A stretch of DNA of 64,000 nucleotides, taken from Pyropia yezoensis (Eukaryota > Rhodophyta > Bangiophyceae > Bangiales > Bangiaceae). The stretch spans positions 23,534,020 through 23,598,019 of the forward strand of contig CM020620.1 in assembly GCA_009829735.1 (NCBI GenBank), read 5' to 3'. The translations under genes were made by a program, and so were the position numbers. Under the pieces are notes generated by a model. The model did not search any database, had not been told where the DNA came from, and saw only the letters and a list, made by a program, of their open reading frames with translations. Shown here one piece after another: positions 11,672 through 21,304 of the stretch (positions are counted from its first letter, which is position 1; the number at the start of each line of letters is the position of its first letter).

Positions 11672-14600
11672 TTGAGCCGACGCCGCATCAACCCCCGGGT
11701 ACACCTTCCGGCCCCGACGACACGGCGTCAGGGGATTGATGACCAACCTCCAAGGTTGGGAGGAGAGGACGGGAAGCCCCGTCACGTTGAACCAGACAAG
11801 GGCCCTGTTCAGGATGCCCGAGCTACACCGGATATCGGTGTAGGACATGTGTTGTTTACCTTGGAGAACTTCAAGGTATCAGCCACACTGGGGGTTGACC
11901 CCCAGTCGACACGATCGCACTACCCTGTACTGGATACAGGGGCTGGACCCAACCTTATCCGGAAGGATACCCTCCCGGACAAGTGGCTTCCACGAGTCAG
12001 AGTGACTCGGGGACCCACCATCAAGGACGCGAATGGTCGACTCATTCGTACGACCGCAGCGGTGTCGCTGCGGGTTACCATCGGGGATCTCACCACGGAA
12101 GTTGACTTCCTGGTATGTGAAACGCTATCGGTGCCCTGCATACTGGGGTGCACCTTCATCAACGTTCACGTTGATGCAATCCGGCCAGGCCGGAGGACCG
12201 TCGAGCTTCAAGAAGCCGACGGGACGAAGCGAGGACACACGGCTATCGTCAGGGACCTGACGCTACAAGGAAGCCACGTTAACGTGGCTGAGGTGTACGC
12301 AAGCGTCGAGCCGAAGACACTTCGGTTGGCCAAGCGAACTCGCTTTGAGCCGTTGTCGGAGACAGTCCTCCCGGTTAACTGCGACCTCGCAGGCATCTGC
12401 AGAGTCCGTTCCAACCTGCGGACGTACAAGCGCCATGGGTTGACCATGGCCAACGGTCTCATAGACCTCCCAGCAGGAGGGTCGTCCCTCCTAGTGATGG
12501 CGAACTATCGCCGTAAGGCAGTCACCCTCCCGAAGGGAACTATCCTCGGGATTGCCGAACTCTACGAAGGAGATATCCTTACCCCTGATAAGGAAGGTCA
12601 AGTGGAACCACTTGAAGTACTGGCGGTCGCCGAGACCACCGAGCGACAGCAACCCGATGACGGGAAGCCTAACCCATCGGCGGCTCCGGCGGACCTGCCG
12701 CCAAAGGACCAAGAGGCCTTGAAGGCACTGGCCGAGGATGTCCTCGACCACCTTCCCCCTTCGGTAGCCGAAGGGGTACGACGGATGCTAAGAAAGCATG
12801 ACGTCATGTGGACAGGCGGGGCCTTGGGGACCATTGGGGCAACCCAACATCGTATAGACCTGGTACCAGGCGCACGACCCGCCCGCTCACGACCGCACCG
12901 AGCGGGACCTATGCAACGAGAGATCGTTGATGGAGAAGTGAAGAGGATGAGTGAAGCTAAGGTGATCCGACCTTCGATGTCGGAGTAGGGTGCCCCAGTC
13001 GTTATCGTACCGAAGAAGGATCAAACCCCTCGGTTTTGCATCGATTATCGACGCCTTAACTTGGTTACCAAGAAGGACTCATACCCTTTACCAAGGATGG
13101 ATGAATGCATCGACTCCCTGGGGGAGGCTACGGTGTTTACCACCATCGACTGCAATGCCAGATACTGGCAGATCCCGGTGGCGGACGAGGATATCCCCAA
13201 GACGGCATTCGTCTGTCACAGTGGAGTGTACGAGTTCCTAAGGATGCCCTTCGGATTGTCCAACGCCCCCGCTACATTCCAGCGGGCTATCGACATCATA
13301 CTGTCGGGGGTGAAGTGGCGTAACTGCCTAGTGTACCTCGATGACGTCATCGTCTTCTCGCGTGACATGGATGACCATGTACAACATGTTGACGAGGTAC
13401 TCACCCTCTTGAGGAACGCCGGGGTAACCCTGCGTCTGAAGAAGTGCGCCTTCTTCCAACAGACGGTCGAGTATCTGGGCCACCAGATAACCCCTGGTAA
13501 ACTAGGGGTACTCGAAGCCAATACCCGGGCACTCCGGGATGCCCGGTTCCCCAACACCCAGACGCAGCTCAAGAGCTTCCTGGGAATGTGCAATGTATAC
13601 CGACGGTTCGTCAAGGACTTCGCTCGGATAGCTAAACCGTTAACGGTTCTTACGAGCAGTACCTTACCCAAGGTACTCCAACCTCCTTCGCCTAGCGAAG
13701 AGGAGGCATTCGAGTCGCTGAAGCGAGCCCTACTAGCCCCACCCGTCCTTGCGTTACCGCATAGACTGGGTACCTTCGTCATCGATGTCGATGCGTGTGA
13801 TACACAAGTGGTATGCACCCTGTTACAGGGAGAGACGTTGATAGGTACCGATAACGTTATCCCGGACCTACGTCCGGTAGGGTACTTCAGCCGGACACTC
13901 AACCCGGCTGAGCGGAACTATAGTGCCACCGAGCGTGAATGCCTCGGAGTTTTATGGGCAGTGCAACTGCTCCGTCCATACCTGGAGGGCTCCAGGTTCA
14001 TCGTGAGGTCCGACCACGAACCCCTACGATGGCTCCTCAACCTTGGTGACAAGGATTCCGATAGCCATGGGAGGCTAGCCCGATGGAGGCTGAAGATTGC
14101 CGAGCACGACTACAGCACCGTGTACAAGGCTGGGTCAACCCACCACCTCGGAGACGCGTTGTCTCGACTCGACACCCCGAGCGGGGATACCCGCCCGGTG
14201 GACGAAGACATCCCGGTGGTACCGGTGTGCACAGTGGGTAATGCTACCCAGGGTATGGTTGACCATACCATGGCACACCTTACGTGCCCATTGACCCTCG
14301 CGGACTTCCGCGAGGCACAGGCCAACGACGATGACTGTAAACGCCATCGTGCTAACCTCCTGGCCGGTACGGCCGGCATCTTCTCCGAGAACGAAGACGG
14401 ACTCATATACCGGCGGGCACCCGCCGATGGACGACATCAAGTCGTGGTTCCCGTGTCCTTACGGCAAGCCGTCATGAAACGAGAACATGAGAACCCTACA
14501 GCCGGACACCCGGGGGGTTCACGTATGTTCGCAGCAATGCGGAGGTTCTTCTACTGGCCAGCAATGGCCGTTGACGTGGTCGACCACGTAAGGGGATGCC

Positions 14601-15763
14601 ACCCCTGTGCACGTAACCGCATGAGCCTACATAGGCGGGCGTCTGCCATGAAGCTATTCCCACCCGATGGGCCCAACGAGCAAGTCGCTATCGACATACT
14701 CGGGCCACTTCCGATAACGGAAGAAGGGAACAGGTACATCCTGGTCATGTCTGACCGCTTCACTAAGCTGTCAAGAGCGGCAGCCATCCCGAATGATACG
14801 GCATACACGATCATGAACGCAGTGGTTGACCTCTGGATCAGTGCATACGGAGTCATGAAGCAACTCCTCTCCGATAAAGGAGCAAACCTTACGTCGGCAT
14901 TCTGCACTAAGGTCCTGGGCATGTTCGGTATCGAACCACGTCGGGCATCCGACTACGACCCGCAGTCCAACGGGCAGGTGGAGCGGCTCAACCGCACCAT
15001 CGTAAAGATGCTACAGTGCTACGTGGCCGAGCACACGAACACTTGGGACAGGCTTCTGTCCGTACTCACCCTGGCATACAATGCGAGGCCACATCGGAGC
15101 ACAAACATTGCTCCGCTGGAGTGGGTCATGCCACTAGGCGTCGGTAACCTGACGCTGCCACCCGGCAGGTGCACTCGGTATGATACACCGAAGGGCCGAC
15201 CCGCCGAACGCATCCACCTAGCTTGGTTGGCCAAGCTATCGTGGATGATTCCTAAGCTCAAGGGTGCCCTTGACAGAACACAACTTCGATATAAGAAGAA
15301 CTTCGACGCCCGACTACGGGTGCGCAACGCAACCCTGGTAACAGGTGACTGGGTCTATATCAGACACCAGAAGATCCGAGGGAACAAGCTTATGCAACCG
15401 GTCAAGGGACCGTACCAGATCCTCCACAGAGATGACCACTCTGTTATCTTACACTCCGATACGGAGATTCAACGCATCAGCATGAATGATGTCACATCTG
15501 CTCCGATGCCGGAACAGCCTCAGCCGGTACCGGCTGGGTTGCTACATGAAGCTCTTACAACCCACCGGTCAGATGACCCGGTGGGACCGGATGGGATTCC
15601 ATACCAAGTAGAGAGCGTGGTCGGACGCACCGACTCGGACCTACCAGGACCCTGGTACGTCAAGGTTATGTGGGTCGGATACGACTCACCCACCTGGGAA
15701 CAGGCGGCAAATATACCCCGCCAACTCCTCATGCCGTACATGAGGCGACGACGTTTACTGTAA
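11672..15763 (+). pseudogene. pol: pol of family I copy 2, right of gap (protease to chromodomain)
   Basis: Repeats the left pol at a constant offset of 4648 bases and then continues to the end. Parts: protease DTGA about 11932, RT YLDD 13334-13345, RNase H about 13750-14170, integrase zinc-binding region about 14480-14620, integrase core about 14680-15000 with the NGQVER signature, and a C-terminal chromodomain-like segment about 15610-15760 (YVKVMWVGYDSPTWEQ) ending in an arginine-rich tail. The protease-RT part is identical to the left copy in translation. Broken in about one place, and that break is shared with copy 3, so it predates both insertions or is bypassed by recoding. Confidence 0.88.
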
Positions 15764-16181
15764 CAACCCAACCGACACCGACTTCGGCTGTTGGGGGGTG
15801 AGGCTTATACCTACTAAGTAGGGTGTGACATGGTTATGGCAGACTTAGGTTTCTAAGTCAAATCAGACTTAGGTTTCTAAGTCGAACCAAGCTTAGGTAA
15901 CTGAGTAGAGCTAAGCTTAGGTAACGAAGTAAAACCTGAACCTTAATAAGTTAACTTAAAGGTAAAGGCTAACCTCGATAATATCGAAGTAACTAGAGGG
16001 CTTACACGGGAGGATGACCTCCCAAAGCCAAGACACAAAGTGAGGGAGGATGACCTCCCCAAGCATGAACCTACCGGAAGAAGTTGGACGGGAGGCAAGG
16101 CACCACTGAGCCAGAAGGGGTACTCCCCAGGGCAGCAAACAGAGGCAAGCAATGCCCCCAAAGGAGATGAGTTTATACTCA
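15764..16181. other. Convergent spacer with a row of palindromes, copy 2
   Basis: The spacer begins with the conserved post-pol hairpin (about 15768-15798). It then holds four tandem units of about 24 bases between 15842 and 15932. The first two are perfect palindromes (GACTTAG, loop GTTT, CTAAGTC at 15842-15859 and 15866-15883) and the next two are weaker relatives (AGCTTAGGTAAC...). Copy 3 has about three and copy 1 one or two. Further on lie two related blocks, GGAGGATGACCTCCC at about 16010 and 16046. No gene is seen. Confidence 0.6.
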
Positions 16182-18689
16182 CTACCACCCGGCTACCATG
16201 AGGGTTGCCGGGGCCCTCTCCCGCACAAACAATAGCACTCCCCAGTGGGTAGACCCACTGCCTGAGGGAGGCCACTCACGCGTAAGCGCGTAGACCTCCG
16301 TGCTCCACCGGTCGGCAACGTCACGACGGTCGACCACCCGAGTTACCTCGGTGCATAACTGGACGAGGGTGCTGCGGCCAGCCTCCACGTCCTCCAGAGC
16401 TTTCTGGAGGCGGTCCAGCACGCCACCGAAGCAACGCGCTGACCCAACCAGCGCAGCACCTGGGGGGATATCCCCCCAGCTAACAGAGAGACCCCCACGC
16501 ATTGCGCGGGTAACAAGGGCGTCAACGCCCTCATACCAGAGACGGGGACCCCCGTCATGTAGGACAGGGGCGGGAGGTGACACTGGCGCAGCCAGAGGAG
16601 CCACAGGAGCCGACAAGGCTACCACCGGAGCCGGTGGCACCTGATACGAGGCCCGGTAGGACCCTACCGAAGGGGCTCCACCGTAACCACGGCGGTACTC
16701 CGCCCGACGACGGGACACCTCACGCTCCCCACCCACAGAGCCCCACTCTCGGGGACGACGGCCAACCGCCGCCGGCATCGGGTTACCGAACCACGGAGCA
16801 AGGACCTGAAGAGGGTCATGGATAACCATGGGAATACCCAGGTCAGCAACAGCCTCGGTGGATGCCCACCCATGGCAACTGGGCTCACCCGGATGAGTAC
16901 GCCGGACACGCAACGAGTGACGAGGCAAGGGGGAAGCCCCAGCCTGCGGGTCCCGGTACGGGGGAAGGGCCAACACCCCAGCCCAGTTCACGGCATCGTG
17001 AACAGCCAGCAGGGCTTCGAACTCCCGGGCCAACCCGGTCTTGGCGGCTATCAGATCCACGCCCAACTGCGCGATGTGCCGACGGACACCCGTCGGAAGA
17101 TGAAACAGACGACCCTGCCGGCGGACGGACAGCAAGAAGGATGAAGCCTGCCCGAGGGTAACCTCAAGGGTGAAGGTACCCTGCAACGGGTGGACCGGTC
17201 GCGAGGCCAACACACTCCCGAAGTAGCGAAGACAGAAGCCGGTGTCAAACCGGAACGCAGGGGCGGGTTCCCACCCCTCCTGCCATAGCGGCGGGCGCAC
17301 GGGAGTGTATACCGGAGCACGACCGTTGCCGGTCTGCAACGCACACGTTATATCCGTGCGGAACGCATCCGCCATGACACCATGGTTACGTCGCCAACTC
17401 GACGCCGACTTCAACCCCGCCATGGGCGGGTAGGGAGCCGTCAACGACAGATACGGGGGTACCCCCGGGTAGTAGTCAAAGTCGGGATACCGACCGGTAC
17501 TGCCCACCGTCTCCCCAAACGCAACCGGCTCCGCCGCCGCCGCAATCCCCCGAGCACTAGCCGGGTAGTCAATCTCCCGCGGCAACGCGGGGGCAATCAG
17601 GTCGCAGATTCCGAAGTTGGGGTCGAGGTAGACCTCACCCCGTCCCACCCGGGTGCGCCAGAGCTGCGCATGCCGGTCGTCCGGCTGACTCAGGATCCAA
17701 TGGTGTTCCACCCGGACCGCGTTCGGCTGGTTGACCAGCCGCACCAACTCCCGCTCCCAGCTCGGGTCCACCTTGACGCGCCGGGAGGACTCTCCACGGG
17801 GATGCACCAGGTGGAAGTCCACCCGCATACGCCCATCGGACTCCATCGACTCTTGCACCGTGAGGCCTCGAACCCGAGCCACCAAGTCGGACACCGACAT
17901 GGCGGGTTGACCCGCCGCCACGGCGACGCCGCCACCCAACGGGGCAACCCGGGCAGGACCAGGAAGAATCGGGGGCGCCGGGGGACGCACCACCGGCAGA
18001 GGGGCCGACGTCGGAGATGGACGAGGCCGAGGAGGAAGAAGAAGGGCGGGCGCCCGCCCGGAGTAACTCCCGGTGTCAACCGCCATGGGAGAAGGAGCGT
18101 CTTGACCGCTCGACACCCGCGGCACCGCAGGTATGGTACCGGCGCCGGCACCACCCGTCGGCGTAGCCCCCGCCTCGGAAGGGGAAGGCACTTGGACAGC
18201 CTCCGGAGCCGGAGCCCCGGCCGTGCGGACACCCGCACCGTCTTGACCCGCCGCACCGGGTGTCGCACCGCCACCACCACCCGCGTCAACGTCGGCACCG
18301 CCTCGAGGAGTCACCGCCCGGACACCCGGACCACCTTGACCAGCCGGAGTCGGCTGCGGGTCGCCACCTCCGCCGCAGGGCGGACCATCTTGAGGTAGCT
18401 GCGGTGAGCCGGCACCGGCACCAGGCTCCATCCGGGCAGCCGGCAGAGAGGGGGTAGAAGCCGCCACGCGCGGTTGACCGCCGGGTTGACCTCCGGCCGA
18501 CGGCACCGTCGTGCCGCTGCACACGGACGACAGTCCTCCGGCCGACAGACGGACGGACACCGCAGGCTCGTCGTCGTCAGACGAGCTCACCCCGTAACGC
18601 GCGGCGTCGGGACCGACAGGCGCGTCGTCCTCCATCTCCTCCCCGATCAGGAGGTCTTCCTCCTCTTCAAGCACCTGGGGATAGGACAT
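16182..18689 (-). CDS. Antisense gene of family I (aORF-I), intact in copy 2, function unknown
   Basis: An uninterrupted minus-strand frame of about 835 codons lies between pol and the 3' LTR and faces away from that LTR. I place the start at 18689 because copy 1 has the same start context at 20237 (both proteins begin MS-x-PQV), while the frame upstream is not conserved. The N-terminus is acidic (EEEEDLLIGEEMEDD, then SSSDDDE). A long A/P/G/T-rich disordered stretch of about 250 residues follows, then a conserved part of about 450 residues with many W, Y, F and R residues (WERELVRLVNQPNAV, SSWRRNHGVMADAF, FTLEVTLGQASSFLL), and an SVSWGDIPPGAAL block near the end. No transmembrane segment, zinc knuckle or known catalytic motif is visible. 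I do not recognise the family. Confidence 0.72.
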   Translation of the reverse strand: MSYPQVLEEEEDLLIGEEMEDDAPVGPDAARYGVSSSDDDEPAVSVRLSAGGLSSVCSGTTVPSAGGQPGGQPRVAASTPSLPAARMEPGAGAGSPQLPQDGPPCGGGGDPQPTPAGQGGPGVRAVTPRGGADVDAGGGGGATPGAAGQDGAGVRTAGAPAPEAVQVPSPSEAGATPTGGAGAGTIPAVPRVSSGQDAPSPMAVDTGSYSGRAPALLLPPRPRPSPTSAPLPVVRPPAPPILPGPARVAPLGGGVAVAAGQPAMSVSDLVARVRGLTVQESMESDGRMRVDFHLVHPRGESSRRVKVDPSWERELVRLVNQPNAVRVEHHWILSQPDDRHAQLWRTRVGRGEVYLDPNFGICDLIAPALPREIDYPASARGIAAAAEPVAFGETVGSTGRYPDFDYYPGVPPYLSLTAPYPPMAGLKSASSWRRNHGVMADAFRTDITCALQTGNGRAPVYTPVRPPLWQEGWEPAPAFRFDTGFCLRYFGSVLASRPVHPLQGTFTLEVTLGQASSFLLSVRRQGRLFHLPTGVRRHIAQLGVDLIAAKTGLAREFEALLAVHDAVNWAGVLALPPYRDPQAGASPLPRHSLRVRRTHPGEPSCHGWASTEAVADLGIPMVIHDPLQVLAPWFGNPMPAAVGRRPREWGSVGGEREVSRRRAEYRRGYGGAPSVGSYRASYQVPPAPVVALSAPVAPLAAPVSPPAPVLHDGGPRLWYEGVDALVTRAMRGGLSVSWGDIPPGAALVGSARCFGGVLDRLQKALEDVEAGRSTLVQLCTEVTRVVDRRDVADRWSTEVYALTREWPPSGSGSTHWGVLLFVRERAPATLMVAGW

Positions 18690-19274
18690 GATAACGGGTG
18701 CAGAGTCCCCCGCGCCCACAAGCCGTCGACGGCTACGACCCGGTACGGTGGGATAACCGGGACGAGCCAGGGAAGCGCAGGCACCCGCGCTTATGACCAC
18801 AAACGGCCACGAGAAGCGCCACAAACACGCGGGTCGACCCACGCCCCACGGGGCTACGAACGCGCCCCACCCCGGCACCTGGGCGGGACGGGGCCACCCC
18901 CACATACGGGGGAAGCAAGGGGGGTCACCCCCAACCGCCCCCACGCAACGCGGGCAGCCCCCGCCCACCACTCAATCGTCCACACGAGAGGGGCCCCCCT
19001 ACCACCAGGCCCCTGGTGGCGGATCCGCTTGCACCACCCTTCGGAAAGGGGGGTCGTGAACAAAAACCCGCATCGGGAAATTAACGGTCCGGAAAACGGA
19101 TCGTGTGTGTACCACACAAAGGGGGGCACCCCCCTCGGACAACCTCGAAAAGGGGTGTCTGTCGCGACGGGGCGCAAAGCCCCACCCGACGGGTAAACAG
19201 TCACGCGACCCACTTACATTCGGTAACCCGAATGCAACTCGACCCGAGGACGGGCCGAATCTAAGGGGGGGATA
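18690..19274. promoter_or_regulatory. Leader of aORF-I and polypurine tract, copy 2
   Basis: This non-coding stretch between the antisense start and the 3' LTR holds several short hairpins, among them GGGGGGCACCCCCC near 19125 and CATTCGG-TAAC-CCGAATG at 19217-19234. It ends in the purine tract AAGGGGGGGATA just before the LTR, the expected plus-strand primer. The same order occurs in copy 1. Any promoter driving the antisense gene must lie here or in the LTR read backwards; I see no clear TATA box. Confidence 0.6.
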
Positions 19275-19638
19275 TGTAGCAATATGGTTGTCCGTATTGT
19301 GACCCTAATATCAGGGGGGGCTACTTCTAATCCTTAACTTTCAATTTGAGAGTCCGAACTGGTCACGGTATCTATAAGTTACGTATGACCAGAGGGACTT
19401 GCATCTTGGGGTGGAGGGTAGTTAGTAGTGTCTCCGAGGGTTTATTACGAGGGGGCCGGTGGCGAATCCACCGCCGGCCAAGGTAGAACAACAAACCCCT
19501 CCCATTTGGGCTCCCATCTTGGTCCCGTGGCTTGCGCTCCAAGGACAGCAACCTTGGCCTCCCGGTGACGTTGGTGCTGATCCCCCTTGGTGAGTGTTCC
19601 CTGAGAGTGGACGTGCGACGGATTCCTATTGTGCTACA
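19275..19638 (+). repeat. LTR-I, 3' LTR of copy 2
   Basis: Nearly identical to 4169-4531 (one C/T difference and one extra G), starting TGTAG right after the purine tract and showing the internal CTACA end at 19638. Near-identity of the pair implies a recent insertion; no rate is available to give a date. Confidence 0.92.
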
Positions 19639-19686
19639 TTGGTGGAGCAGCAGGGGATGGGTTTCCGTCACCCTTGTGGTACTACA
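19639..19686 (+). other. 48-base extension past the 3' LTR of copy 2 (PBS plus leader start)
   Basis: After the normal LTR end, 42 bases match the PBS and first leader bases found after the 5' LTR (4532-4573). Then come ACTACA and the target duplication CCGTC at 19687. So the inserted DNA ended 48 bases beyond the LTR, yet in a CTACA like the normal terminus. This looks like integration of a product that ran through the primer-binding site. Confidence 0.7.
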
Positions 19687-19691
19687 CCGTC
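19687..19691. repeat. Target-site duplication, right side of copy 2 (CCGTC)
   Basis: Pairs with 4164-4168. It follows the ACTACA that ends the 48-base extension. Confidence 0.9.
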
Positions 19692-20237
19692 CGGAGTAAC
19701 TCCCGGAGTCCACCGCCATCGGGGAAGACACGTCTTGACCGACAGGCGCCCGCGGCACCGCGGGAATGGCGCCGACATCACCCCGGCCCGACGACAGCAC
19801 AAAGGGGACGGACGGGGAAGACCCTTCAACCGCCCCCGCGGACGGACCACCAACAGGGCGGGTACCCGCACCATCTTGACCCGCCGTTCCGGCTGAGGTG
19901 CCGCCACGACCGTCAGAAGCAGCGGCTGCACCTTCTTGAGGTAGGGCCACGCCGGCACCGGCGACAGAAGCCATCCGGGCCGCCGGAGGAGTAGGAACAG
20001 GAACCATCACACGCGGTTGACCGCCCCCGACGGAACCGTCGTCCCGCTGCAAACGGACGACAGTCCGCCCGGCGGGCCCGCCGCCGACACGCGGACGGTC
20101 ACCCGATCCTCGTCGTCCGACGAGCTGGAAAGGAAGCACTCGGCAGCGGTGGCTGCGACGGGAACGTCGTGGTGCATCACCTCCTCCTCCTCAAGCAGGA
20201 GGTCGTCCACGGCCCCGGGCACCTGGGGGTCCGACAT
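19687..20237 (-). pseudogene. Antisense gene of family I, copy 1, N-terminal part
   Basis: Resumes the copy 1 antisense gene after the nested copy 2, starting with the duplicated CCGTC. Reading leftwards from the start at 20237 the protein opens MSDPQV, has an acidic run (DLLLEEEEV) and SSSSDDED, then SVCSGTTVPS and an A/P/G-rich stretch, the same order as in copy 2. The acid and serine clusters are kept while the sequence between them has drifted, which suggests they mattered. It stops at the insertion, with the rest at 2290-4168. Confidence 0.75.
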
Positions 20238-20942
20238 AGTGAATCCGGGGTAGCAGGGGTTCCCCGTGCCAAGAAGCCGCAGCCGGCTCGACCCGGTACG
20301 GGGAACGCAGAGGGACGAGCCATGGAAGCGCGGGCACCCGCGCTTATAACCACACAGCCCGGCACAGGCGATGCGGCAACGCGGGACGACCCGCGCCAGC
20401 CGAGCTACGAGGTCGCTCCACCCAGGCACCTGGGTCACGGCCACGCCCCCACACGGGGTAATCAAGGGGGGTCACCCCACAACTGCCCCCGCGAAACGCG
20501 GGCAGTCTTCGCCCCCACTCACCCGTGTACACGAGAGGGGCCCCCCTACCACCAGACGCCTGGTGGCGCATCCGCTTGCACCACCCCCCGGAGAGGGGGT
20601 CATGATACGACAACCCGCATCGGGAATTCATCGGCCCGGAAGACGGATCGTTTGTGTATCACACAAAGGGGGGCACCCCCCTCAGACAACCCTGAAAAGG
20701 GGTGTCTGCCGCGACAGGGCGCAAAGCCCCACCCGACTGGTAAACGGTCGCGCGACCCACCTACATTCGGAAAGCCGAATGCAACTCGACCCGAGGACGG
20801 GCCGAATCTATAGTGCATCCCGTAAAAAGTAGACGTGCACGTGTCGTGATCATGTCAAATATCGGCCACTGGACCAATCAAACCCACACTGCACGATCTG
20901 TGCACGTGCACTTTTTACGGGACGCACAATAAGGGGGGGATA
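20238..20942. promoter_or_regulatory. Leader of aORF-I and polypurine tract, copy 1 (with MITE)
   Basis: Matches 18690-19274 of copy 2 in layout. The CATTCGG/CCGAATG hairpin is kept (20764-20781) with a changed loop, and the purine tract AAGGGGGGGATA lies just before the LTR at 20931-20942. A 119-base MITE interrupts it at 20811-20929. No gene is seen. Confidence 0.6.
20811..20929. mobile_element. MITE, 119 bp, TA target duplication
   Basis: The ends are inverted repeats of about 30 bases: TAGTGCATCCCGTAAAAAGT on the left, and the complement of CTTTTTACGGGACGCACAA on the right, extending through GACGTGCAC/GTGCACGTGC. TA flanks both sides (20809-20810 and 20930-20931). Copy 2 has the empty site, with GAATCTA running straight into the purine tract, so insertion and duplication can be read directly. 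TA duplication and short size fit a non-autonomous Tc1/mariner-like element. It has no coding capacity. Confidence 0.85.
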
Positions 20943-21304
20943 TGTAGCAACATGGATGACCGTATTGTGAACCTAAGATAGGGGGACTACTTCTACCCCT
21001 TAACTTTCAATTTGGGAGTCGGCTTTGGTCACGGTATCTATACTTTACGTATGACGAGAGGGACTTGCATCTTGGGGTGGAGGGTAGTTAGTAGTGTCTC
21101 CGAGGGTTTATAACGCGGGGGCCGGCGGCGAATCCACCGCCGGCCATGGTAGAACAACAAACGCCTCCCATTTGGGCTCCCATCTTGGTCCCGTGGCTTG
21201 CTCTCCAAGGACAGCCGCCTTGGCCTCCGGGTGACGATGGTGCCGATCCCCCTTGGTGAGTTTTCCCTGTGAGTGGACGTGCAGCGGCTCCTTATTGTGC
21301 TACA
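20943..21304 (+). repeat. LTR-I, 3' LTR of copy 1
   Basis: Aligned end to end with the other LTR-I copies (TGTAG start, GCTACA end, same hairpin with CGAATCCA loop at about 21118-21144) but with many substitutions, roughly 8 percent by eye. It marks the right boundary of the family I stack. The following sequence (AGTGGCCGAC...) is unrelated to the element interior. Confidence 0.9.

Larger units (their letters stand above)
4169..19686 (+). mobile_element. Family I Ty3/gypsy chromovirus, copy 2 (complete, young, contains assembly gap)
   Basis: Complete element: 5' LTR 4169-4531, PBS 4533-4549, gag 4757-6940, pol, convergent spacer, intact antisense gene 16182-18689, purine tract and 3' LTR 19275-19638, flanked by a 5-bp duplication CCGTC. 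The two LTRs differ by one substitution and one homopolymer length by my reading, so insertion was recent. The interval 6032-10186 is repeated almost exactly by 10687-14850 around a gap of exactly 500 N; subtracting this gives an element of about 10.8 kb, matching copy 3, so the repeat is probably assembly redundancy. Apart from that it has only a few breaks in pol. The 3' end carries 48 extra bases beyond the LTR. Confidence 0.9.
1..21304 (+). mobile_element. Family I Ty3/gypsy chromovirus, copy 1 (3' portion, hosting nested copy 2)
   Basis: The window opens inside the pol gene of a Ty3/gypsy element. In order it shows RNase H, integrase and chromodomain (1-1902), a convergent spacer, an antisense gene (about 2290-4168, resuming at 19687-20237), a purine tract and the 3' LTR (20943-21304). 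The antisense gene is split by copy 2 (4169-19686). Joining the flanks across copy 2 restores a continuous homology to the antisense gene of copy 2, which is why I assign both halves to one element. Its 3' LTR differs from the LTRs of copy 2 at roughly 8 percent of positions by eye, so this is the older copy or another subfamily. It is broken in a few places and its 5' half lies outside the window. Confidence 0.85.

Noticed and set aside
18690-18971. Upstream extension of the family I antisense frame by 94 codons.
   Set aside because: Copy 1 does not conserve this part, while the downstream MS-x-PQV start is shared by both.
19275-21304. A compact 2-kb non-autonomous LTR element (LTR, PBS, short interior, PPT, LTR).
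   Set aside because: The CCGTC duplications at 4164-4168 and 19687-19691 show that the first LTR closes copy 2 and the rest is the interrupted tail of copy 1. The two LTRs also differ by about 8 percent.
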